A stretch of DNA of 64,000 nt from Pseudeuparius sepicola. Taxonomy: Eukaryota; Arthropoda; Insecta; Coleoptera; Anthribidae. The DNA lies in the NCBI GenBank assembly GCA_963920635.1, contig OY987299.1:28040901-28104900 (forward strand), in the 5' to 3' direction. Shown piece by piece: positions 11,095 to 22,000 of this stretch; position 1 is the stretch's first letter; each line of letters opens with the position of its first letter. The notes under the pieces are model-generated. The model searched no databases, was not told the origin of the DNA, and saw only the letters and a list, made by a program, of their open reading frames with translations. A program made the translations under genes and the position numbers.

Positions 11095-11850
11095 TCCAGC
11101 TTCAGAAAGCATCGATCGAGATCCAGATCAGTCAAATGAATTTCAAAAATATCAGTAATTGTAACTGTTTGGAAAACATCAACTGTAATTCAGATTTTTT
11201 GATTATTTCATTATTATTGTAATTCAGAAAGCATCAGATTTAATTCCAATTAGTTAAATGAAATTAAGAAAATATCAAATGTAATTCAGAAAGGATCAGT
11301 TGATTTCAAGATTAATTAAGTGTATTTCAGAAATGATCCCTGTAAATCAGATTCGTCAATTCTATTTCGGAAAAGAAAGCTTAATTTGTAATTTGGAAAG
11401 TGTCATTTGTAATTCAGAATTCCTACTTGTAATTTATTTCACAAAACACTTTCTAGAGGGTGTTTTAAAAAATATCAAATTAAGATAAATCGTGATGGGT
11501 TATAGGATATATCGATAGATAATAATAATAATACATATAATAGTGAATATTTGTTTGCTTGCTAGGGACACTGAAAATGAATTACAAAAGATACTTTCTA
11601 ATTTGAATTTGATCTTTTCCGAAATAAAATTGACGGATCTGTATTACATGTTCTGAACTGCACTTGATTAATCTTAAATTCAACCGTTACTTTCTCAATT
11701 ACATCTTATCCTTTCTAAATTGCATCTGACTAATCTAAATTAAAATGTGACACTTTCTAGATTACAATTCATAAATCTGAATTAGAGTTGTGTGTTTTCT
11801 AAATTACAACTGATTCTGAATTTCAACTGATGCTTTCCGAATTACATGTT
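11095..11850. mobile_element. Foldback-like element with arms made of degenerate subrepeats
   Basis: The left arm (11095-11450) has many loose copies of TGTAATTCAGAAAGNATCA and TCAGATTAGTTAAATG. The right arm (11565-11850) holds their inverses (TGATGCTTTCCGAATTACA, CATTTGATTAATCT-like). The centre is AT-rich with a short (ATA)n run. Long terminal repeats built from tandem subrepeats are the hallmark of Foldback-type elements; the assignment is by architecture only. Confidence 0.5.
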
Positions 11851-14095
11851 TAAAAGTTGTAGTAATACATAATTAGTATTTAGTAATTTCGTTGACAAAA
11901 ACTTGTGTACTGCGGAAAGCTAAATTATATCAAGGGATCAAACGTACGTATTTGATAGGTTTCGATGTTGACTGTGTAAGGGAAATTAAAAATGCCGTCA
12001 CCACTATACCATCATGCCTACACAGAGGTGATTTGTGTGTTGCCTATTGGAATTCTAAGAACTTTTCGACAGTTTGTTGATACTCATAGATACGTTGTTT
12101 CTTTCTTTTTAAAATATCTTTGAACAATTAAACACAATAAACTATTTAATTACAATGCGGTATGTATCTGGTCAACATATTACAAATGTTACGAATTGTT
12201 TGAAGAAGAGCGCTTAACTTTAATTTGTTATGAACTGCCAACCAAACGTTTTAACTAACTATTATATTTTATGACCTGATGATTTTTGGTTTCCAGCGAG
12301 ATTTAAATTCATAATATAGCTTTCCAGGGAAATACCGGAAATAAGATAGGTTGACAGGGCGAGGCTATAAAAGGGCTTGACTTAAAATTTTAAGGCCTTC
12401 TCTCTATTCATCAGTGCCATGTTCATTTTAAATTCATAAAAATCTTTGATCATCGTGCTCAATATTCCATAGCTCGATTGTAAGGAACTTTAAGAAGTAA
12501 AGTGTCCAAACAGTTAAAGTTTTTTTATATACCGAGCTATTTAATCTTAAATTTAACTCGTGTCGTTTTCTAAATACACTGATTTTGGATCAAGTAATCC
12601 TTTTGTGATTGTAAAACCTGTAAATTTTGTAAATATTAATTCAAAATTTTCAATTAAATTTTGTACACATTCCTTTAGTTTTTTATTTGAACTCCACTTT
12701 CTGAACTTTTTGGAGCTACATGTAATGATGAGGCGTGTTTTGTTTGGTCGATAGTAGCTGGTCTATATCCGACAAACAAAACAAAGTGTAGGACTGACCA
12801 TTAATAATTAAAAAGTATACTAATTTACATTAGAATGATGTGTACTCAACAAAAATACTGCTACCCAGCTTTTTCATGACGACAACAACGTCGCTTACAA
12901 CACGTTGAAAAGTATTCTCTATATCATACTGTTCAGTTTTTTCAGGAGAAATGATAGAAAAATATGTTCGATGTAACTTTGGTTCTAACGTTTTATATAA
13001 CATTTTAAGTAAATCTATTTAGCGAAACATTTTTTGAAATTGCTTTATCTAAACAATGCTTCCACTTCCACTCACGTGGAAATGTGGAATTAAAAAACTA
13101 CCTATTTAAATGAATATCAAATGGGGACATCTTCCATAGCCCACTAAATTCTAGTTCTAGTGACATTTATTTTGTATTCTTTTTGAAAGATCACTATATT
13201 AGTTTTTTAAGTGTAAAAATACTTATTGAAAATCAATCAATTTCATTACAATTTTCCAGATTTTTCGATATAAAATCAGGTAGGTATATAGAAGAGGTGC
13301 GGCTGTGTGTTAAAAATCCCGCTTTCCGGGCATATAGACCTGGGTGCTTGGAGTTTACTGTAGCATTATTTGTGTTTACCTGAAGTGTTTATCGAACTAA
13401 TATCGGTCAAACGGACATATTTACTGCAGATTACGTCGTTCGTTTATGCGACCAAATAACTAGTAAACCACGTTCTACTATTTGAACTGCAACACACAAA
13501 GGGGCAGTGCGGAGTGCGGTGAACGTACTGGACCAACCTCATTTTAATATTACCTCAACTGATAGGTGTTGCTTGTGAAAGCAAAGGTAGGTACAGCTTC
13601 GTACCAATAAATTCTTTAATCCAGTGCACTCAAAATTTCCCCTTAAATTTCATCAGGATTAATTTGAATTTAACCTCAAGTTGGCGTTGGAAATTCAAAC
13701 GTAGGTATATCTTTGATATGTTTTGCAATGTAACCTTTTAACAAGTATCAATGTGAAACGGTCAAGGTAAAAGTGATAAACGTAAAAGCGTTGACTGAAA
13801 TTCACGTGCGTGTTCCGTTGTTCGAAATAAAATTTCTGCAAAAATTTTTTTATGGTCGTAAACGGACGGAAAGTTGACGGACAATTGACGTATTCTGGGG
13901 AAGACTGCTACCTGGAATTTCAAGAACAGTTTCCTCGGGACAACAACAATGTTGCTTATAACATGTTTAAAAGTGTTCTCTTTGTCATACTGTTCAAGCT
14001 GTATATTGTTTTTGTTAATATGTCGTAGTAGGTTCTATTGTAATACGATTATAACATCATTACGACAACATTACGAGGACTTTACAAAAATTCAC
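11851..14095. other. AT-rich sequence without recognisable genes
   Basis: 12845-12960 and 13905-14020 are diverged direct copies (GACAACAACNATGTTGCTTA, GTGTTCTCT-TGTCATACTGTTCA). Otherwise there are no motifs. The short frames at 11892, 12560 and 13183 show no known domain. Confidence 0.4.
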
Positions 14096-14103
14096 GCAGA
14101 GAA

Positions 14104-14598
14104 CAAGGTTAGTTTATAAGAAGGTTAGGACATTCGACGACTTGGAAGAGAAGGGGCGGTGAGAGAGGCAAAGGGGGGAAAGGCCGCGATTTAAGTTGGT
14201 AGCATTTACACGTGAATTGGCGATTTAGTAACTCCCTAAATAGATAACGCTTCCAGCCATAGGAGCACACAGGCGTTTTTGGCATGTACTTTGTTTATGG
14301 TGTATATTTATGTTGACTTGGCTGTTTTCGGTTATTTCTTCATTTTAATGTTTGCGCAATGAAATAACGGAACTTTGTGGAGTATGTTGGTGCATCGCAT
14401 GTTTGTTTTATGTTTGTGTTTTTACTCTGTTTTCGGCTTTCAATACTGGTGTTGTCCCTTTTGATACGCCATTGGCATCAAGCTGAAGGCCAGCTGGTGA
14501 GAGCGGCACCGTCGCGCGATGTTGCCGGTGCGAAGGAACTGCCTTTGGGTTTGTTTAAGAGTGGGGGAATGTCCTAACCTTCCTATAAACCAACCTTG
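14104..14598. mobile_element. Non-autonomous hAT-like element with 8-bp TSD
   Basis: The ends are CAAGGTTAGTTTATAAGAAG and its inverse, giving TIRs of about 32 bp with two mismatches. The 8-bp sequence GCAGAGAA flanks both sides (14096-14103 and 14599-14606). CA..TG-type ends and an 8-bp duplication fit hAT. The interior is GC-rich and has no transposase. Confidence 0.8.
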
Positions 14599-14689
14599 GC
14601 AGAGAAGGGACAGAGAACTTGCGGTAAGATTTTAAGAAACGTTCCACCTTGCAAGTGAGTTGGAAAACATGTGAATTTAAATCCCCCTT

Positions 14690-15000
14690 AAAATTTATTC
14701 AGCATAGTTTGCGGAAAAGCTGCGAATTTGTTCGTAAAATGAATTTGTACTGATTTACCTTTTTCAAATAATGAAAAGAGAAAGTTATAACGGTCACCCA
14801 AGCCGGGGCCGAGGGCCTCGTGCAGCTGGTTGCCTGGATCCGGCGCCACCCAAATCGGAAAATCGCCCAAACGGACATGGCTTGTTCGATTCTCGCGACC
14901 TTCAATAGGTGTGTGACACTTATTCATCTGCGGCCCCAGGCAAAATTTGGACTGGAATTGTCGAAAACTGCGCCTGCAAGCGTGGCCCACTCAAATTAGC
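14690..15000. other. GC-rich island
   Basis: Short frames on the minus strand (14688-14990) have no known motif. There is no repeat partner in the window. Unassigned. Confidence 0.35.
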
Positions 15001-15009
15001 ATACTTATG

Positions 15010-15126
15010 AACAGGAAAAATGTACACATAAAAAAAATTGCAAAAAAAATGTTTGCAAAACCACCCCTATTGCGGGGTTCGTAACACGACTTCGATGGTG
15101 ATTTTTTGGGGTTATACTCAGGACGG
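15010..15126 (+). repeat. Dispersed repeat Y, copy 2
   Basis: Near-identical to 10285-10405 in the same orientation; see that entry. 15127-15730 after it holds nothing recognisable. Confidence 0.7.
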
Positions 15127-15759
15127 CGATTACAAACGCCTATAAATAGGGACCAGCAGGGCCGGACTAGGGGTTTATAAGAAAGATCAGATTAAAAATG
15201 TATGATAATTTAATTGGAGCCAATACAAAATCTCCGGGAAAATAAAAATAATGTATTTTAACGCTTATTTCGCTATAGGTAGGTAGGTATATGAAATTGA
15301 TTTCTCTCCAATGCCCATTCGTCATCGGGGCGTTACCTGAGTGGATGACCGGACAGTGATACGTAGTGACCTCAGACCCTTTACGCTCTGCAGTCCGAAA
15401 CCACGAGCTGGTGTCAAAGTGGCTTTTAACGAAATAGCGAAAATAAACACATATTACTTTTATGCCCGCCGTACTCTCGTTTTGTTTGCGCCCTTTAAAA
15501 GAGTTATCGAGGCGCCCTGTTTGACTAAAACGTATAAATTGTAACTTTAGGGGCAGCCGCAGTTTTTAAGAGGCTCCTGAGAGCGTCCGCCGCCCGAGGA
15601 AATTCGATTTCGAGGAAAAAAGTAGAAAAAATTCAACGGAGCACTTGACCATTTTTTTTTAGTTGTTGAAAGAGAACCCACACGAGTTTTCCATATTTTG
15701 ACGAATTTTGTTCACGTAAATAAGACCATTATCTCCTAATTTCCGTATTTAATCTTGGC

Positions 15760-15797
15760 TACCAGTTTCGTAACCGTATCATTAGTTACATCATCAG
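15760..15797 (-). ncRNA. Hammerhead-ribozyme-like core, left arm
   Basis: On the minus strand: CTGATGA, T, stem II GTAAC...GTTAC (five perfect pairs), GAAA, then CTGGTA. Conserved hammerheads have CUGANGA, stem II, GAAA, stem III and a UH cleavage site. Here stem III would be very short (AC..GU), as described for Penelope-associated hammerheads. Activity is not shown. Confidence 0.6.
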
Positions 15798-15947
15798 GCC
15801 ACAGCTGAGTAGGATTAACAAATTAAAATAAGTATAGAAGTCATCACAAATTACATTATAAAAAAATCACAAATTACATTACAAAAAAATGTTATTTGTG
15901 ATTATTTCTATACTAATTTTAATTTGTTAATTCTACTCAGCTGTGGC

Positions 15948-15985
15948 CTGATGATGTAACTAATGATAAGGTTACGAAGCCGGTA
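15948..15985 (+). ncRNA. Hammerhead-ribozyme-like core, right arm
   Basis: CTGATGA, T, stem II GTAAC...GTTAC, then GAAG instead of GAAA, then CCGGTA. The G at the last position of the GAAA box would be expected to weaken catalysis. It mirrors the core at 15760-15797. Confidence 0.55.
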
Positions 15986-15997
15986 GCCAAGATTATA

Positions 15998-16848
15998 CAG
16001 TGCCCGCCAAAAAGTCTGCACCATATGGGAAAATTTTTTAATAAATAACTTGCGGAAAATTTGTTTGCGGCATCAGGTTTTGCTTGCTCTAGAACCAAAA
16101 TTGACATAATCAAATAATAATAAAAAATAATAGTAATAATATGTTTCTTTCGCAACTTTATACCCTTATGCAAAATTTCAAGAGCCTACTACGATTTTCA
16201 TATTTTGCCCTTTGTTGGATATTATTGGACATAATATTTTAAATTTTCTAGATATTTCTGATCAGATCAGCATGACAGAAATATTTGTGTGTTTTTACAA
16301 CCATTTACTATAGAAAGAAGTTTGTAAATCGAATATATGTGTTTATCTGTAAAAATGAGATCACTTTTGCACCAAGCGTGCTTCTTCAACAAGCCCTCAT
16401 TTTAATTTTTTTGCAAAAAAAGGAAAATAATGATATTTATACCGTAAACTAAGTATTGTGCAGTATGTATTCAGTCAATGAGCGTTTTAAATTACATAGG
16501 ATCGACTTTTATTGATTAACAAATACGGAAAAGGGCAACAAAAGGCAAAATATGAAAATCGTAGTAGGCTCTTGAAATTTTGCACAGGGGTATAAAATTG
16601 CGAAAGAAACATATTTTTCTTATTTTTTACATATTTATGAATTTTTTCGAAATTCGGTTAAATAAGCCCATTTTTCGGACATTTTTTCATTAATGTCAAA
16701 TTTGACATATAAAAAAAACTACTTCACAACATTTGATTATGTCAATTTTGGTTCTAGAGCAAGCAAAACCTGATGCCGTAAACAAATTTTCCGTAAGTTA
16801 TTTACTAAAAATGTTTCCCATATGGTGCAGACTTTTTGGCGGGCACTG
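15998..16848. mobile_element. TA-flanked foldback element, CAGTGCCCGCC ends
   Basis: CAGTGCCCGCCAAAAAGTCT at the left is matched by its inverse at the right, with TA on both sides (15996-15997 and 16849-16850). Inner arms also pair (TTGACATAATCAAAT; TCAAGAGCCTACTACGATTT). No ORF. It is inserted in the hammerhead-bearing palindrome. Confidence 0.85.
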
Positions 16849-17187
16849 TATACGGGAATTACGAGATTTTTCTTTTTTATTATTATTATTTCTTTAATAT
16901 ATTTATAGAAAGAGCACATACCAAATATCAGCCCTCAAATCGCAATATTTAATTTGCAATAAATAATTAAAGTTGTAACCGCAAGCTATTCATTTGAAAC
17001 GACACGAAAAGCGCGGGAATGGTCGTGACGACACGCCGTTCCTCGATCGATGGGAAGATAGTGACAGAAGTGACAGCTACACAGAAGTAGAGAAAGGAGA
17101 ATGGAAATTGAACGTTAAAATAAACAGTTTGGCGACCCATTTCCAGAGGGCTCAGATGTAGGTCAAAAATTAAGAACTGCCTAAAAG

Positions 17188-17433
17188 CACAGAATAAATA
17201 GCTTCACAACAGAAGCGTCCACAAAGAAATGTGTCAAAAATAAGCGAGCCTCCATTTCAATTTACAGAAAAATAACCAATACCTTATACATAAATTTGTT
17301 CCTAATACAATCTCTTTGCAATGTGGATAATGTAAAATCAAATAAAATGCACAATGTTTATCCCTTTAGAAGATATTTCGCGTCCAAGCGAGCATCCTTT
17401 TGACGCTTCTGTTGTGAAGCTATTTATTCTATG
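17188..17433. mobile_element. 246-bp MITE
   Basis: 32-bp TIRs with one mismatch (ATAAATAGCTTCACAACAGA and inverse). The flanks share TAAAAG. No coding capacity. Superfamily uncertain; hAT-like is possible from the CA start. Confidence 0.75.
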
Positions 17434-17465
17434 TTAAAAGTTTGAATTATTTAACAAGCACTTAT

Positions 17466-17535
17466 TTAACTGAATGGTGAGAGCACGAGACTAATAATTC
17501 GTAAGGTTTCGGGTTCAATCCCACACGAAGCCCAA
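17466..17535 (+). tRNA. tRNA-like pseudogene or SINE head
   Basis: It has a box-A-like TGGTGAGAGCAC and a canonical box B (GGTTCAATCCC) about 35 nt apart. The anticodon-loop-like CTAATAA would read AAT (Ile), inside a stem ACGAG/TTCGT with one extra base. The acceptor and T stems do not pair properly, so this is not a functional tRNA. A SINE promoter head is the alternative. Confidence 0.35.
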
Positions 17536-17713
17536 GTTTTTTTTATTATTACTGCATTCTACCTCTTATATTTATCACTGATTATCCTTTTTAGTAATAA
17601 TTGGACAATGGTTATTATGAAGATTATTACTTACAATATACTCCATAGTGTATTTAAATTCAAGGTACCTACTTATACCTAATATGAAATTCTTGGTAAC
17701 GGGAAACATGTAA

Positions 17714-17831
17714 TACATTGCTCGATGCGTAAGCTCTTTTTGGCCTTGGAGATAGTATTAAGGTCCGAGGCAACGCGGGCGTTAAACAACCTGCTCGGCC
17801 AAAAATGTGCGCTTACGCATCTCTCAATGTA
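17714..17831. repeat. 118-bp foldback MITE
   Basis: TACATTGCTCGATGCGTAAG pairs with the inverse at 17811-17831 with a few mismatches. GGCC flanks the inner loop. No gene. Confidence 0.6.
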
Positions 17832-18043
17832 AATAACTATTTAATATAGCACACACTTTTCAACCTTTATCAATAATATATATCAAGACTGAGCTAGACT
17901 ATAATAAGACGGATAGACAAGAATAGGACGTTCTCATTGCTCTTTCTAAACAAAGCGTGTGTAGTGCTATGTAGTTTTTATACATGTGCCGGCCACCAGA
18001 GGCGCCACCACCAAGGAACTGCTTGACGTCACAATCAAGGACG

Positions 18044-18742
18044 CGAGGCCTACGATAAAGACAGGCCATGGCGCACGAAAATCACGTGACCATCTTAATC
18101 CCACGTTACATGTCATTTGCCGCATATAACTGAAAGCAGCAGCTTGTGTTTTGAGAAGTTTTAAGCGTTTCAAGTGTTAATAAATTATGTCTTAGTTAAT
18201 ATTTTATAGAAACAAGTTTATCCTTAGTGAGTCTATCTGGAGTATACTGAGGTGACTTTCATTTTTATTTCGTAAAAAAAACCTAAATACCAAATATTGG
18301 GTCTGTTCACATTATTTGATTTGATGTATTATTATATAATGTGCAATAAATATGCTGATATTCAATTCAAACTAGTTAAATTACTCGCAGCTAGGTATGT
18401 GAGTAGTGATAAATTTCATAATTCTGTTGTTTAAGTTCTATCTTTGATTTTTGAATAAACATGTCCCACTTCAGAAAAATAACTGGCTTGTTTCCTCGAA
18501 TATTTGCTCATTTTATTTGCAACTTTTATTAAGGCAGGATGACAATTTTGAAAAAGCAATTAAGGAAAGCCTGGATGCACCAAACCAATAATATAATAGA
18601 CAAAAGAAAACTCGCCAAATTATTACGAAATTTGTACTTTCTACTTATCTCCAAAAATGCCGTTTATTATATAGGACTAAGTTGGTCACGTGACTACGCG
18701 ATTCTGCGTTAGCGCCATGGCCTATCTTTATCGTTTGCCTCG
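18044..18742. mobile_element. P-superfamily non-autonomous element, 8-bp TSD
   Basis: The left end CGAGGCCTACGATAAAGACA is mirrored at the right (TTTATCGTTTGCCTCG). The subterminal CCATGGCGC and CACGTGACCA are also mirrored, so the TIRs reach about 50 bp with gaps. CAAGGACG flanks both sides exactly (18036-18043 and 18743-18750). The interior shares GAAAGCCTGGATGCACNAAA with the 19661 element, which carries THAP-domain remnants. An 8-bp TSD and THAP together point to the P superfamily. Confidence 0.75.
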
Positions 18743-19099
18743 CAAGGACGGCCCGTTACAAGAATGATTTGAATAATTATGCAGTTATTACATAAAAATA
18801 AAAAAGAGTTTTTTGTGAGCTGTAGTTCATTTAATGGCAATAAATTACGTTTGTGAGTCTTGTGTCTTGTGACTACAATATTGTTTTCTACTCAGAAAGG
18901 AAAATCTTCCTAGTATGTGTTTTCATTATAATGCTTTCCAAATATTCGGCTGATTGAGGTCGCCCGCCTTCAGGTGTGAAAGCAGTAAATCTGGATACTA
19001 AAGCACAGATGGCTTATTCGTCACATTTGTGACAATATTTTGCTGCAATATCAGGCAAAAGTTTTACATATTTACTTGACTTGATTTACAGTCACGGTT

Positions 19100-19340
19100 A
19101 CTTGAATTGTACCTAATTATTATAAATGAATTGTTGCGTTTGCTCCGAGACCGTTGCATTCAGGTGCCTGCAAATTTAGGGTTTAATCATCCTATTTGTG
19201 GCAATCGAAGCTCAAAGACGGCAGATGCCGCTGCCGGTGCACCGAAGCGTTTGATGGTCGCCGGTGGCGTGGCCGCGCGATCCGTCATCACGCGGTGATT
19301 ATGAACAGCGGCGGCAGCGCCGCGCTAAACGGTTTATAAC
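19100..19340. other. GC-rich island between two P-type elements
   Basis: CpG-rich, not repeated in the window. The open frame 19107-19298 has no recognisable motif. Possibly host single-copy or regulatory sequence. Confidence 0.35.
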
Positions 19341-19660
19341 CCGAAATTGATGGGGTGACAGACGCCACTAAATAGTCAGTTCTATATACGCTCTGAACTG
19401 TGACACTATGAGAGATGAATGCGCATGATGGTCGGTCCGAAGTCGGTCTAAACTGAACAAGTATTCATGCAAGTCTAACTCACATTAGAAGGTTACTGAG
19501 AACGTTTATCGATGTGCCGATCTGAATTGCCGGTATTGCATTAAATAAACGCGTATATATTTTTTTTCAGTTTGGATAGGAACTTTACGAACAATCTAAC
19601 AAAGTTGCACATTCCCTTTGACAAGACTTGATGGTGGCGGCATCGAAGAATGAGTTGACG

Positions 19661-20516
19661 CGAGGCCTACGATAAAGACAGGCCATGGCGCACAAAAATC
19701 ACGTGACCATCTTAGTCTGACGTTACATGTCATTTGTCACATAACTGGAAGCGGCAGCTTGGGTTTTGAGAAGTTTTAAATGTTTAAAGTGTTTTTAAAC
19801 GTCTTAGTTTATATTTTAGAAACAAGTTTGTGTCTAGTGCGCCTGTGTCCTGGCGGAGGGGAACCGCCCGGTTCCTATTCGGCCTTTCACACTTCCGATC
19901 AACTGGGACCTCGTCAATATTTAGAGTATTCTGAGGTGAGTTCTCATTTTTGTTTCGTAAAAAATAGCCTAAATACCAAATATTGAGTCTGTTTATATTA
20001 CATTGATACATATTACAAAAGCCAGGAAGAAAATGTCACCATAAAAACATTTGCTTTGCCTCGGGATGAAAATTTGCGCCAAAAATGGATTCGTCAAATT
20101 AAAACTGAGATTTAATTTCTAAAAAACCCTTAAGTATGTGTGGCTAACACATTTTCAAGAAAGTGAAACAATTAAAGTGGACAAATGTTTTATGGATGAA
20201 AATAGAGAATATCACCTAAGCTAAAGGAAGGTGCAGTCCCAACAATTTTTGAGAATGTGCCAAAATATTTGAGTGCAGTGCCGTTTAACTCTCAGCCCAA
20301 AACAGCTGAGGCAGGTTGAAAATTTTGAAAAAACAATTAGAGAAAGCCTGGATGCACAAAATCAATAATGTAATAGATGAAAGAAAACTCGCTAAATTGT
20401 TACGAAATTTGTTTTTCCTACTTGTCTCCAAAAATGCCTTTTATTATAATATAGGACTAAGTTGGTCACGTGCGATTATGCGTTAGCGCCATGACCTGTC
20501 TTTATCGTTGGCCTCG
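19661..20516 (+). mobile_element. P-superfamily non-autonomous element with THAP exon remnant
   Basis: It has the same ends as 18044-18742. GAGTTGACG occurs on both sides (19652-19660 and 20517-20525), a 9-bp direct repeat or an 8-bp TSD with one chance match. Unlike its shorter sibling it retains a recognisable THAP-domain exon (about 20047-20320). It is therefore probably an internally deleted derivative of a once-autonomous P-type transposon. The catalytic RNase H region is missing. Confidence 0.75.
20047..20330 (+). pseudogene. THAP zinc-finger exon remnant
   Basis: Across three frames I can read FALPRDENLRQKWIRQIK, then HFQESETIKVDKCFMDENRE, then LKEGAVPTIFENVPKYLS. This order (P-R-x-x-x-L-R-x-x-W, H-F, then A-V-P-T-I-F) is diagnostic of THAP DNA-binding domains, which in P elements bind transposon DNA. 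It has in-frame stops, at least two shifts, and the cysteine before HF reads Trp. The first C-x-C half is absent. Dead. Confidence 0.75.
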
Positions 20517-20556
20517 GAGTTGACGTATGTCACGCAAGTACGCCACCATGGCCGTC

Positions 20557-20873
20557 ATAACAATCACTGGAGGGAGAGCCTTTCTGATTTAGGTACCAGT
20601 TTTTTTCTACAGCTACTTTTAAAATTTTGTTTCCTTCACTGATGAAAAGGATTTGTTGAACTAAAGTAATACGAAATGAAATCAAGGAAATTGTGGCTTT
20701 GGATAGGTCCAAGTTAATATAACAATCACTAGAGAGCCTTTCGGATTTAGGTACCAGATTTTTCTAAAGCTTCTCTTACAATTTTGTTTCCTTACACTGA
20801 TAAAAATGATCTCTTGAACTAAAGTAAAATTAAATTAAATCAAGGGTTGTGGCTTTGGATACGTCCAAGTGAA
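20557..20873 (+). repeat. Tandem duplication of about 160 bp
   Basis: Unit 1 (20557-20718) and unit 2 (20719-20873) share ATAACAATCACT, GATTTAGGTACCAG, TTTTGTTTCCTT and TTGTGGCTTTGGATA. They are adjacent, in direct orientation and moderately diverged. Confidence 0.8.
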
Positions 20874-21767
20874 TATTTTCTTAATAAAATATAGAACTTT
20901 GGTCTAGAATAATTTTCTTAACTATAACAAAGTCAGTTTCGTTAGCCTAAAGCAAGGTCTTTTTTTTTGTAACAAATGCATTAAGCTTTATACAAGATAC
21001 GCTTACTTACAGCATCCTTGGTAAACATATTGTTTAATTTGATTAACAAAAGTGGTTATTTTAACTAACTTGTCCCCAGTTTTGCAGTTTCCATTCTACC
21101 ATTCCGCCACTGTCGCGTTTCTCTCATCTGATTCTGATCTGATTCATCGGGCTTAATACTGGACCCAAAAGATAAAGAAAAAGGAGGACAAGATAAAGAG
21201 TTTTGAATACTGCCGTTCTACGATGGTGGCAATCATGAGTTTTGTAGCAAGAACATAACGAACTTGTGGCAAATAACAACTTAGTAGGTACCAAAATCCT
21301 TTCGAAGTTGATCTGTTACGAAAGCTAATGTTTTTTAAATAGAAAAATTTCCGGCACGAGTGGTATTTGTCGAGATTATTTCTCGAATACGATTTAATAA
21401 TTTCTGTATTAATTTTTTCTATGTTTACATTTCCAAAACGATTAATTTTGAACGAGTTTATTGACAGCTTCGACTGTAGCGTTCGAGTAAACAAACATGA
21501 CGCTTGGATATCCAAGGCAAATGCGATTATACCTACACCCTGTCAGCGTTGGTTTATTTTCTGAATGTGTCATAAATTTAAACGGAGACGGAGGTCCAAT
21601 AACAAAAATGTAGCAATGTAAAAGTTATATAAATTCATTGATACAATGCTTAATAGTACCGCAACATAATTTATAAGCTGCATAATTTAGAACAGTGTGA
21701 AACACACAAACTTTAAGTAGTAGGTACGTGTTTGTATCCAACAGATTTGCGGTTGCTAAGCAACGAA

Positions 21768-21854
21768 GTGATAATTTGCACAAGTGCAATTATACCGCGA
21801 TAATTTGCATAAGTGCAATTATACCGCGATAATTTGCACAAGTGCAATTATCGC
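21768..21854. repeat. Three 29-bp tandem units, each self-complementary
   Basis: The unit core ATAATTTGCACAAGTGCAAT is a near-palindrome, and three units follow with an exact 29-bp period. The array can extrude as a set of hairpins. Function unknown. Confidence 0.85.
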
Positions 21855-21948
21855 TAGCAGAGGCATATGATTGGTTAGATTTTTATGGAAGGACCTACCA
21901 TATTGGATACAAGCAGTATGAGGGAAATAATCATAGCAAACAATGCCA

Positions 21949-22000
21949 GATGAAAATTTAACTATTATTTGTGTGATGAAAATTTAATTATTATTTGTGT
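21949..22000 (+). repeat. Two 26-bp direct repeats
   Basis: GATGAAAATTTAACTATTAT... occurs twice in tandem with one substitution. Confidence 0.85.

Larger units (their letters stand above)
15731..16867. mobile_element. Palindromic element with hammerhead-like arms, interrupted by a second element
   Basis: The left arm 15731-15835 and right arm 15900-15995 are inverse copies (ATCTTGGCTACCAGTTTCGT, TACATCATCAGGCCACAGCT). The last part of the right arm, TACGGGAATTACGAGA, is found only beyond the inserted element at 16849-16867. It pairs with TCTCCTAATTTCCGTA at the start of the left arm. The palindrome therefore predates the 15998-16848 insertion. Each arm carries a hammerhead-ribozyme-like core, so it may derive from head-to-head Penelope-like long terminal repeats or a retrozyme. 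Confidence 0.7.

Noticed and set aside
21768..21854. CRISPR-like array
   Set aside because: Only three directly abutting units without spacers in a eukaryotic context; a minisatellite.
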